Source: Centropus unirufus (Eukaryota; Chordata; Aves; Cuculiformes; Centropidae). Taken from it: a stretch of DNA of 64,000 bases. The notes beneath the pieces are model-generated. The model was not told the DNA's origin, searched no databases, and saw only the letters and a list, made by a program, of their open reading frames with translations. The translations under genes and the position numbers were made by a program. Every line of letters begins with the position of its first letter. Position 1 is the stretch's first letter. Positions 10,701 to 23,400 of this stretch are shown piece by piece. Location of the stretch: the NCBI GenBank assembly GCA_013397695.1, contig VYZI01000195.1:1134723-1198722 (forward strand), in the 5' to 3' direction.

Positions 10701-13700
10701 TTGTGAATTATTGGATTATGAAATCTCACTCACCCTAGGACCCTAGAAAACAGACTACATCATATGAACCTTGCTGGGATGAGAGAACAAAGGCCAGAGA
10801 ACAGAAAAACAAGTGTCTCAGAGAGAAGGGGAGAGGAAGGAAATCATGTGTCTGCAGAAGGGATTAGCATTTCCATTTTGCTCATCAAAGATAAACAAAG
10901 TATAAAAGAAGGATTTATAGTGCTCCAGCTGCTCCCTTCTTGTGTAAATCACCATAAACAGGAGGAAAAGGAGAGTTAAATAAGCTTTTGCATATGTATA
11001 GCCCATATCTATTTAGACTTTGGTTCATCATTGCATTCAGTATACCTGGACTTTCTTTCCTAGTTGTTAAGAATAAAGTATTAGCTTTAACAGGTACCAC
11101 ATACATTTACAGTAAAATCAAACAACAAATCCATAGTTGCAAGGACAGCAATGGATGACTCCCACTTTTCCTTTGGAAAGGATGATTTAGAACCTGCAAT
11201 ATCTGCTTCTGATATTATTAAACTTTGTTTCTAACTATGAGTATGATCCAAAAGCTATTACTTGCTATCATCTTTAGCCAGATTTGAAGGCATAACTTTC
11301 CAGTAAAATTCAAAGTTCCACCTTAAATACATTTCAAATTTTACCTCTCTAACATTTGTTTATACAGTTAGATAGTAAGTTAAAGGCATCAGAGTATACT
11401 GTTCACTATATATGTGTGTTATAAATTATCAAGGTGATAAAATGCTTGTCAGATTATTACTATATATTATGTTCAAATAAACCAAATGGTTAGCTTAGAA
11501 AAGAACTAGAAATATTAGATAACTGATTATTCATACTATTCTAAAACAAGTCTGAAATAGCCTTCATGATCTATGACATTTATTGCATTGCTTTTATTTG
11601 ATTCAAAAGTCTCAAGAGAACATATTTTTTCTGATGATTTTTAGCATATTTAGTAATTTTGATTTGGACGTAACTGGAGGGTAATGATGAAACATAATCT
11701 AAATTGAGATAGATGCTTAAGATTACGTTTTGGCTTGTTGCATATAAATGTGCAGAGGAGGGATGGACAGATGTACTATTTGAAGATTTGCTGAAGAAAT
11801 CTTAATAGGTCAGTCTTTTTCTACTGTATTACTAATCCATTTATACTTTTGAAACTGGGTGAAAACAAATGCGCTTTTTGTGCTTCGTTGGTCTATCTGC
11901 TCTATGTACACACACAAATACATACAGCTTATACTGTAGCTTCTTAATGAAGGAAGTCCTCAGAATGCCCACTGAGGCCAAAGATGGGAGTCAAAGCTTC
12001 AGATTCACATACTTGGGTTACATTCTACTCACATTAGACATACCGCCATTCTTCTGAAACCAAATTTAGAGTTTGCTGTTTAAGAGGTATAATTTGCATC
12101 ACTTTTGAGAAGGATTTAGGAAAGGAATCTCTGCTCTTTAATCATAGTTTAACATAAGATTACACTGCTGAGTATGCAAGCATGTGGTGTGGCAGAATGC
12201 TTTTTATTAAGATCCAAAACTATTGTCTGTTACTCCAGCCCAGCTTGTGTACTGGTTGATGTTAGAGCCACTCAGGAAAATGCAGTTCCTGGCCCCAGAG
12301 ATGGAAAACTTCAGAGTGTTTTTGCTGAGCCAAAGAAGTACAGTTCAGAGCTGGGTTATCTTATTTATCACTGAAAGATATATAATGTTTTGCTTGGGAA
12401 GGAAAAATAAACCAGAAACAAGGTTCAATGAGACAATGATTTGGAAATCCCTGGAGCCCAAGATTTGTATTATATATTGTATGTTGATATGCCCATCTCT
12501 TCAAAAGAAATAGTGAGGACTGTTGTAGTTCACTTATTTCATCGAGACTGCAGAAGATTTTATGTGGCACAATGAGGACCATAACGTCTTTGATATCTTG
12601 AGTAAATTTGAAATTAAGGACATCAGTTAAAGTATTTTTTCTCACTAGCATAAATTTTACTGAGTTTCCTATATTTGAATATAAATATTTTTGCATGTTC
12701 TTAGGTTTGCATTCCGTACTGCATATATTAGTATTTTATAGTGTTTAAAATGCTTCTAAAATGCTAAAAAAATATTTGTAAAGAGGATAGCATGACTGCA
12801 TTTGAATGCCTTCTGTAATCTTAAATTGTAACATAAACATGATATTTGCTTTCATTGAATTTTTTACAAAATGCTTGAATGTTAATTACTTGTACTATCT
12901 TAATTTCTACAATTTTAGTAAAATTCACAGGTAACTAATTCGAACCTACAGTGATCCAAAGAAGTCATAATTGCTCCAACCTGCAGAATATAATCTGGAA
13001 ATTATTAGTGCTGCACATAAGCCAGCCATTATCAAACTTTGACGAGGCACCAGTGTCAGACATGCAGCTGGCATATTATCATAGTATCAACTGCCTCCTT
13101 CAATGGTATTTACAAATTACCTCCTATTGATTGTTTCTCCTAGCAGTAACCAAGTTAGTGTCTCTGAGGGAATTGATCTCAAAGGAAACTCTATTGACAT
13201 TAACATACATTGTTCTGGTCTGGTACTTGGGAAGTACATTGATTCTCTTAATTTCTTATGGAATCAAGGATAACTCTTGAAGAGGTAAACTGGAAATATG
13301 TGTGTTATAAAGTTGGGAAACAAACAGCAAAACAGCTCCTTTTTGTCCCCCAACTATCCCTACAGACATATTTTCAAACAAAAAAAAAAAGACAAAGAAT
13401 ATTAATCTTAAAGCTAATTTCAATTTTTTTCAAAAAAAGTTATTGAAAAGATATTCCAAAATCCAGGTATAAAATGCATATATTATTGGAATATATTTCA
13501 TGGGATTTTATACAATGTTGAAATTTTAACCGTAATTGTAGGGTTTCTCAAATACAGTAGATTGCAAGGCCACTGCTTTTTATAATTAATCTAACTGAAG
13601 TATATACTTAGTAAAATAGAGCTGCAGGTAATAGCTAAAAGTGATTGTAGAAGAATAAGCCTATCACTACATCAAGAGTTGAGCTGAACTTCAGCAGGAT

Positions 13701-16700
13701 TGTTATTGTCAGTCCACTTGACTGTCTACAACTTGTTTTCTTTCCATCACTCTAATAATATTGGAATGATTTTTTTAAATTCCATTTGTTTGCATAGAGT
13801 ATGTTTTTGGAGACCTTTTAGTAAAAGACTGTTGTTTTTTTTTTGTTGACTAGAAGTTTTTACTTCAAAATATTTGATTTAGAAAAAAGAGGTCATTGTT
13901 CAGGCTTATTCTGCAGTGACAGGAATAACACTGACAGTTTTAGACAAGTTGTAGAGAAGGGAAGCAGCTTTGCCACTGTGGCCCAAAGGATGTCTTGTTG
14001 TTTTGGGGAATGGGAAAAGGGCAAGGAGAGAATGTGCACCAGCTTTAGTAGACGTCCTCTCTGCTCCCTCTAGCATTCATATGTTAATTCACGTGACAGA
14101 GGAGAGACTGTCTTGTTCCATTTATACATGCAGGTGCCTTGAGCGATACAATGACTATATCCACATAAGCATTGTCATCTGACTGGGGAGTAACCAGCCT
14201 AATACCAAACGTATTCCCTGCAAAAGCTTCTGAGAGAGTATGGGGCTTGTTTGATGGTCCAACCCTGGCTACAACACAGCACTTTGGGCTTTCTCCAGCT
14301 CTTGGACACCTGGTTCCAGTTGACAGCAGCCAGCCACTTTCAAGAGGCATAACTGAGAGGTGCAGGGAATGGTGATGCTCAACAGAGAGTGTGGGAAATG
14401 GACGCTGTGGTCAGGAATGCAGGGCAGAAGTGCCTCAGCCAGATGCAGAGGGAGACAGACATAGCTGGCCATGGCTAACCACAGCCAGACTCCAGGACCT
14501 CTGGCACTGTAAATGAGAGACACATCACCCTTTAGCCAATATTTCTGTTTATTTGTTTTGAGTTCCTGCTTTTAAACAGTTTTATTTCTAAGTAGACTTG
14601 GGAAGAGGTCCTTTGAGACATTAATGCACAAAGAATGTGCAAATCTGGATTTTTCTCATAAACTGTAGGGAAAGATATTAATTTTCTTTAGCCATTAGAA
14701 TTACTGTGGGGAATTATCAATTATCTATAAAATAATGTGGCTGTAAACAAGAATTAAATACACTGTAAGCCAGACCTCCATTGCTATAAATTAAATATTT
14801 GGAAAACATCTTAAAAAAACCCTTAGCTTGCAAAAAACATCAGCCCAGATAGCAGTTCAGCAAAAGTGCAGATTGCTATTAACATGACAACAAAGCAACC
14901 TTCTATTGATTGAAGAGCTACATATGAATTCATCTACCATTCCAAAGGTCAGACATTAGTCCTATTTTTAAAGGCAAATATCAAAAAAACATACCTAAAT
15001 TAATACTTTGTGATTGGTTCTGCTTGAACTGATGTATTAAAACGTTGCTTTTCATCTTCTATTTGAAATATATGAGGTGTTTTCCAAAACTGTTTTTCTA
15101 ATTTATGCATGCACAGACCCAAACACAGATTCATTCAGACTGACACTTGGAGCTTCATCGAACCTCAGGACACAGTAATGAAACAATCTTAAAGTTCCTA
15201 TGAGGGGGGTTGTTGGTCATTTTGCTTGACTGCCTGCACAATGGGTCATTGACTCTTACTGCTTAAAATTAAACTGAAACCAGCTTTTGCTCAGCTCACC
15301 ATCTGCAACAAGCTACCATGTGGTCTTTGTTCTGTGAGCTCTGTCATCTCCGTGTTGCCATTAACAGAAAGAAGATCAGAGTTAGCTGATGAAGACCTTA
15401 TATCTAGCACAGCCAATACGGCTAAAATGTAGGTAAATTTCTAAAAACTGGAATTTCTCTACTGCCTGTCATCCAGAAAAGACAAACTAAAACTTAAGCT
15501 CTAGATCTAAGCAAGCATTGGGAAAATACACAAGCACTGGATGAGACACAGAAGAGAAAAAGAAAGTTTTAAGGTTCAAAATAAGTGCAGCTGTGGTGTT
15601 GAAGTTTCAGTGCTATTTCCTGATTGCTAATGTCCTGTTCTCACACAGAACCGTGCTGATGAATGTGAGAAGGAATCATTCCTAGGGAAGTTTCAGCTTG
15701 TGCAAGTTTCCTGAAGTCAGAAAACCCAGCTTAATCCAGATTCATCCAGCTTTAGACTGAGGGTATTTCTCCAGCTCTGGTGCAGAGGAAAATTCTCCAT
15801 CTAAGCACAAGTGAAGCAGTGTTAAATTTCATTGTACAAGTGGTGCTTTATTTCTCTTTCTGTCCTTTGATGAGCAATGTGGTGGTTATAGTGCTGTTTG
15901 CCCAGATGCCCACAGTTATTCTGCTGATTCCTTTTAGTAGTAAGTTAGTTGACTGTATGTAACTGGAAAAAAAAATAAATCTGCTAGCACCACAGCAAAA
16001 GGGCCTACATCAGCCACACTGAAGTTCAGATGGAAACTTAGAAGTTTTCTAATTGTAAGAACAACAGATTCTGGAGCAACTATATAGTGACAGTGAAATG
16101 CCTTTGGTAGGTTTAGTGTTAAATCACAGCAATGGTTGAAATGGATTATGTGACAGCAAGCAACAGCAATTTTTGCCCCAAACGAACAACACTACATGAC
16201 GATCAGAAGCCTGGATTTCATTATCTGGTGAAAGGGAGTAAGGGGAAATGTTCTACTATAGACTTATGTGGTCAAAACCATAGGTAAGGAATTTGATTAG
16301 AAACTGAACATTTTTAGTGTATGACGTGTGACTGAATGATGTGAGGAGAGAGGATTCAAAAAATAGAAATTGTTGCATCAGGGAACAGAAGTAAGACATT
16401 CCAATATTGAGCTTTATATAAATACCAGCAAGAGATATGCTTTGGAATAATAACTCAGGCAAAGGAAACAGAATAGCATGTAGTGACAAAATTCAGATCA
16501 CAGCAGGGAGAAGGAGAGGTCCAAAGAAGAGTGGGGGAGAAATTAACAGCAGTAAGGGAGACATAGATAGCATTCTATTGAATTACAGCAGAAAAAGTGT
16601 AAAGTCCATGTTTTTCCATACCAAATTCTAGTTTCTTTAATTACAACCTTATGTAGAAGAGTGGGGAATCTTCACCGCAAACGTGAAAGATCAAGTAATG

Positions 16701-19700
16701 TGAAGAAATTGACTTGTTTAAGGAAAATGAGCAATGGGAAAGCAGTAGGGCATGGAAGAGATTGAGGAAAGGACTAAGACCTAATGAGGAGTGTCCTGAG
16801 ACATAAGAGGACACTCAGAATTGGATGTTTCTGCTAAATCTATAAATAAGCCTCTGGGCTACCAGTTGCTTACAGTATCGTTTGCTGGAAGAAAAATAGG
16901 AATTTCAGGTTATCTCTGTTATGCAGACATGTAAGTGTGCATCTCATTTGTGACCTCTAGTATTCATAGATCATGTCTTCTCCTTAGTAAAGACTAAGGG
17001 ACATGGCCTCAGCTAGTGAAAAGAATTAGATTTTCACATCAGAGTGTGGATTAAAAGAAAATTGAGTCCTGTATGTTTTATCATGGCTTAATCATACCTA
17101 ATACACAAGTATGATGTGCCATAACTGAATATAAATTAAAGAACAGCACAGCATGCCTTGTAAAACTCCATTACTGAATTTAAGACAGCTCTGACGTAAG
17201 TCACTTGGAGCCCATGGTGATCTTGGTCTGCTAGAGAAAGTCCTTGCTTTCATTTACACTTCTGAAACACCATTAAAAAAAGGCAGATTTTGGCCGATAT
17301 GCAACTTTAAACAGAACTTGAGGGCAGTAAAAAAAGCCAGACATTTTTACCATTAAAAATAATCCTTCTGAGGGGACCAGTTTGTTTTGGTTGCTACTGT
17401 ATAGTGCCAATGACTGTCACTGTATCAGCTGCTAGAGAGGAAAATTTGTTCCTGTAGGATTTTCTGCAATAGAGATTGAAATGGTTTCAATTAAATACCT
17501 CTGGGTACTATGTCTGCTACTTCAGATCAATGAACAAAGATAATAGAAGGGAGCAGAGAAGAACTCTGTTATATACTGTCTGAGAAAAAGAATAACCAAG
17601 GGCAACATAAACTTTCCCTCTGGCAGTTATTTTTTTCCCTTTTACTCCATGAAACATGAGAACTTCGATAGTCGGAAACTGCTTTCTTGTGATTTTTTTC
17701 CTTTAGGCTTGCCAATGAGAGATGATGATTTAATTCTTTCCAGACATTCATTTTATTTAATATAATTTCTTTAATGTGGAACAGAATGGGATAAATGGGC
17801 ACAGGTCCTAGAATATCTATTCTTTTTCTCAAATGTTTAAGGGTATATTTCATGGAATCACAACATATTTTTGATATTCAATTCTTGCACTAATTACATC
17901 GTGTTTGAGTATAAGGCTGATATTGCAAATCATATGACATTTGTCCTGTGTGCTTAATCCTGGACTTTTTCTTTGTTTTAATGGACAGAGATGCATGCTT
18001 GAATTGAAAATACTATTTAAATCAGGTGTATTTGAATTGAAACAACCCACTTGCCTTGGTTCTCTAGACACAGCTGTTACTATTGCAAACCTAGAAGCTT
18101 TCATGTACCTCATTCTCATTTCATTTCTCCTGGATTATTTCCAGAATAGCTTGAATCATTGATTATGGATAAACTTTCATTTTTTCACTAACTAAAACCA
18201 CTTTCATAAAAGTCTTCATTTCATAATGTCCAGTCCTGTGTCTCTTCCTTTGCCTTGTCTTATGCACATAGAGTATGCTTTTTTTGTATGTTGCACATAT
18301 TTAAATAGATAAAAACATACTGAAATGTGCATAAGTATTGTGCTATTTACACAAAGAACAATCTTACCATTGTAGAGTTCTGGCAAGAATATGTGTAGAT
18401 GTGGAGAGGGAATGCATGATCCAAACTAACTGTTTTTTTCCTTAACTAGATTATGTATTGAAATAAAAATGCCATTGTGTTCAGGTTGAGCCAAAAAGTA
18501 ATACTATGGGTTGAGGGGTTCGATACAAGAGCTATTGAGTTCTTTATTCTCAGCTTTTCCTCTTGTCTGTCACTGCAACTCAACCCTCAAAGTTAATCTC
18601 TTTTTACACTATCCTAGATACTGTTAAAGTAGAAGGCGACTTAGGGAAATTCACACAATTATTCTTTTACCCTTCTCTTTTCCCTTAATTTTTTTAATAG
18701 GCGCCTATAAGGTCACCATCACTGTCTGGGAATGACTACTTCACAAAGTTCATAGGCCAGAGTGAGGAAACAGCTGAATTTTGTTGCTATCGCTGTCATG
18801 ACCATTTCAAAACAATGCTGCTATTTTCACTGTTATTTGTTGACCAGAATCCATTTGGGAACAAAATAACTCAATCTATCCATGTAATAAACGATCGACT
18901 CTTAGATTCCTGGAACAAATCAAAGCATGCAATATCAGATGTTTATTTGCTATTAGGAAAAAAATAATTTCTGATATTCTACTATCTGAAATTAAAGTTT
19001 ACTTTGGTCTTTATTAATTAAGCTTAAGTATTCACTTGCCCATTTTTCATAAATAAGATGAGTTTGCAAAGCCATTCCATTTAGAAGAGTAGATATATTA
19101 ATCAGTTTTTTATTAACCAGTGTTGGGATTGTAGTTAAAATTTCTTTAAACAGTTTCTATAGCCATCCAATGTTGAGTTTTCTCCTTTAGCATCTGCACT
19201 CTTTTTTCTGGTATTTCCTAGAAAAAATGAGGACTCCATTGCATGATGTTAACTGGAGTCCAGCAAGAAGTAAAATGTCATTTTGGAGCTTGTACATCTG
19301 AGCTATGGTTCAGCACCTGAAAGTATTTAAGGGGCCACAGTACTCCTGAAAAACGCAACAAGTTAGAGGGTCACTGAAAACTAGCAGACCATAGATCTTA
19401 TATCAGCCAGTGTCTGAAACATTAGCTGATAAAATGCAGCACATAGAGAAGCATATGGTTTACGGGATAAAGATTAAGCCTTAGAACACCGCAGAGTTGA
19501 TTTGCCAGCTGACATCGCCTCTTCATGTGGTTTTCAACAAATCTTAAACGAAATTCATGACTGTGGCATATTAACACACTATTTCTGGAATCTATTCTGA
19601 AAGACAACTCAGCATCAACATGAAATAGTGCACAGAATGTAGTGATGCAGGATCCGAAGAAAGCTTACGGATGTTATTTTCTCATTGGTGCAGTTTCTTT

Positions 19701-20400
19701 GCATTTTTACAGGACTCAAATGTGGGATTATGTATTAATCACAGTGCTTTAGACAGCCTTACAAATATTAAACATTTATTGTTAGCTGTTGCTGTCCTGT
19801 CAGTTCCAAAAAGAAGTAACACTAGAGTAGGCTGAGGCATTGTAAGTCTCAGCTTTTAGGAAAGACCACAGCACTGTCATAAGTATTGTGGAAGGGCTGT
19901 TCCCAAGCTTCGACGATCTAAGTTTTCCTCCCCCAAAACATCTGAGATTTTTGTGTCTCTTTCCCTCTCCTTTTACTGTTATACAAAGGGATGCCAAAAA
20001 AGGCATTTCTCGGACTTCCTTCTTTTCCACGTTATTTTTATATTCCAGCTTTCTCTTTCATCCCTAAGTCCAAATTCCTTCTCTTTTCCCTCGCTAGTCT
20101 TTTTTTTTTTCACATATCTCATTATTACTTTTCTGGTATTTGACTGCCTTTGTCTCTTTCCTTATCAAATTGTGGCTATGTTGATAGCATGATAAATAAG
20201 AGAATACAGTTGTTTTGTTATTTGTCCAGATAATGGCTGCAACAAAAGCCTTTTAATGTATCTGGGAGTATTGCATAACTCCGATACCAACTACAGTTGA
20301 TGCTTCTGCACAGATTTTTCAGATCTCTAAAGACTCTTCCCGAACAGGCAGTTCCACAAATACAATACTGTAATTTTGTCTTTTGAAAAGAGCATCAATG
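7755..20400. other. Intergenic DNA between EPYC and KERA, left part
   Basis: About 12.6 kb contains no gene I can support. Open frames are short and none shows a known domain. The longest, such as those near 9380-9700 and 12361-12696 on the minus strand, match nothing I recognise. A slightly less AT-rich patch lies at about 14180-14520. I saw no clear retroelement here, though old degraded copies could escape reading by eye. Confidence 0.5.
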
Positions 20401-20403
20401 TGT

Positions 20404-20460
20404 CAAAGGCCACATATAAAAAATAAATAAACAAATAAATAAATGAATAAATGGCCTTTG
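20404..20460. repeat. (AAAT)n microsatellite within a 9-bp inverted repeat
   Basis: An AAAT/AAAC-type microsatellite (about 20417-20451) is bracketed by perfect inverted arms CAAAGGCCA (20404-20412) and TGGCCTTTG (20452-20460). The transcript or single strand could fold into a hairpin with an A-rich loop of 39 nt. Confidence 0.75.
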
Positions 20461-23400
20461 TTGCATCACTTTCCTGATGCAGAGGGGCAAGCACCACCTA
20501 ATCCTGGTCCAGGGCTGTATGAGGTAATTAATTTTCAGTTTATTCAGCTTTTTTTTTTTCATTGTAGAAAGCACAGGGCTTCAACATGTCACACTCATCT
20601 TTAGACAAGTTAAGCTATTTTGGTCTGAGGGGTTTCTCTCCTGAAAGAATTGAAATTTCCTTTCCCAGCAAGCAAGTAGACTCCAGTCACTTGCTCAGAT
20701 GATTCCTAGATTTTCACGCATTTTATTGAGCTTGAAAACAACCTTAATATATGTCTCTAGAGATACACAGAGCTAGGACAACCTAGAAATTTTAAGTATT
20801 TCCACTTCAATGGGATGCAAATATTCCATACAACATGTGTCTTCTACCAGATCAATGTGACAAGCATTACCTAAAAAACTTTGAATCATCTGCTAATGAA
20901 AAGATATGCTTGTTCATATTTTCTTTTAAAATAATTCTGATGAATTCATAAGAACTTTTATGGAAATGGCTTTTGAAATGTTGAAAAAGTTAATGAAAAC
21001 TGTCAGATTATTTGACATATTTTTCCTGAAAACATTAACAGTAACAGTTTTCAATGCAGAGGTGCTTTTTAAAAAAAAAAGAAACAAAGGATATGTTTAC
21101 ATGAGCTTTCAGCAACACTTATAAAATCTGGGTTGTGCCTGAGCTCTTATGTTTAAAAAGCTCCATATTGACTACTGAGACCCGATTACAATGACTGGTA
21201 TAGAAAAAAATTTTAACCCATGCGAGTCACCAATCTAATGTTTGTATCTTCTGTATCTTTTCCCAGAAGGCCATCTGGATTTATGCCTCAGCACTGAACA
21301 TGAAGCTTAAGCTTCGTGTTTATATTTCCAAAGACATTATTTGCAATGGTGATTTTAGCTAGCACAACTTAAGCGATAGTTGTGGGAGATTATTAGGGGA
21401 CAAATGAGTGCCAAATGGCACTGATGGTAATGACAATGTTAAAAGTTCTGTTCCTCAACTTATTGACTATATGGAATTTCAGCTTTATTTAAAAAAGCCG
21501 TGAGACTTTTAGTCTTGCACAGGGATAAGCTATATTAAGAAGGATCCTCCTTTCCCTTGCCCCTCATCCAGCCTCTGGACTCCCATGTGGGAATGGACAT
21601 GCAAGGACAGGAATATCTTTTCTGCTGGTAGATCATGGACAGATAGTTCTGTGATAAAACAGACTTAATCTAGCTGTTGAACTCTCTTGTTTTGGTTCCT
21701 ATCACTCAATTCAACATCTTCATAACCCTGAGATCCTAGTCAATTTCTTCATCTCCTCAGACACAAAGCCTGTCATTCCTCCATCAGCCCAGACGGTCTG
21801 CAATATAAGCAACCCAAGAGCAGCAGGACTTATCCTGCTCTGTCCTTCCCAATACCAATATTAGGAAAAAAACAAGTGTTCAAGGTAGTAGTGTTAACCA
21901 CCCAGAATAAGTCTCAAGAGAGTAGGCAGCGGATGTCTAAGTATGAGGAAAGCAGGAATCACAGAAAACCTTGAATCTCTGGGAGTGCTGTATTTCCTGC
22001 CCAGGCCTCTTGTGCAAACATTGACAGCAACTGCAGCTAAAGCAGCACAAAAATGAGGCCCGTAAGCAGAGCTTGCAAAAGTAGGAAAATGCACTAGTGC
22101 TATTAATGCTTTGAAGAGAATAAGAAGCACACATAATACTGAAGCTGAAATCATTCTCAGTGTTCTTCAGTATGTAATAAGTATGTTACAGGACCCCAGA
22201 CAGAATGAAATGTAAACAAAGAAAAAACTGAGGACAAAAGACAAAAGCATGGAAATCTTTCCTTGTGAACAGAAAATTGACTTTTGTATTTGTTTGTTTG
22301 ATGGTCAGAACAATAAAAATATTTATGTTTATTTGACTAAGAATCAAACATCTGTTCTTACTGAAATGGAAAATAAATCTCACACGAAATTTATATACTA
22401 TATTTTAAATTGAATGTTAAAAATCTTACATTACACTAAACAAAATCCTTAAATAACTAGCTTTTTAGATCTAAAACACTATGATATTCAGAGGACATTC
22501 TGACCAACAGCTTTTGTTTCCCTGTTTGGCCAGTAATTCAGAGGCAGGGGGTTTGGGAGCCATGTGACTGGCAGTCTTCTTTGAGGAGGCATTTTAAGTG
22601 TAACTCTAGCCTATTTTGCTGTTAAACAGTGTTGGGAAGGGTTTCTATCAGTCTTTTTCATTTGACACAGTTTCAGTCATTAAAGGAAACAAATCTTAGG
22701 ATTCACACAACAGTGTACCTCTAGGCTGGTACTCAAATAGCCTACTCAGAGAAAAAAAATCTAGACTCTAATTCACTCTGATTCTGATTCAGGCAGGGAT
22801 TTGAGCCTAGATCCTATAATACCATGAAGGCTATCCTCAGTGCCAGGATAGAGAGTCGGTGGATTATTTAAAGTACTGAAACAAATCAGAGCATCATAAG
22901 ATTACCCTCCTTAGAATCGCTTCCAAGCAGCAGAAACATGATTTCAGGAAAATTCCAGGATTTCATTACTCAAAGAAGGGCATATCATGCTACATGGATG
23001 TCACAGGAATGGGACTATCAAATGAGAAGCATGAGAACTGATTTGAACATTTTTCTTTCCTGCAACACTGAAAGTATTTACATGTCTTTTCCTGAATTCA
23101 CTGATAATTCATAAATACTATGATAAAGCATTTTAATAAATAAATGATTTATCAAAAACATCTATCTTCACTGAGAGCTTCTGATTCTATATGTAACTTT
23201 CTTTGGCCCAGCCTATAATTAGGAACAGCTTTTGTTTGTGGAAGATGTGATTTCAGTTTCTTCAATATTTTTCCTAGCAAAAAACCCTGAGTATGGGAAG
23301 CCCTGGAAAAGAGATTTCCAGATATATCCTATCTAAATGACAGCACAAGCCTGGGCCTCTGCATGTGTATAGAAAGAGGTGTGAATGATGTGAGCAATGG

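Noticed and set aside
12361..12696. 111-codon minus-strand open frame overlapping a 96-codon plus-strand frame
   Set aside because: Neither strand shows a known motif. Overlapping frames in AT-rich DNA are expected by chance.
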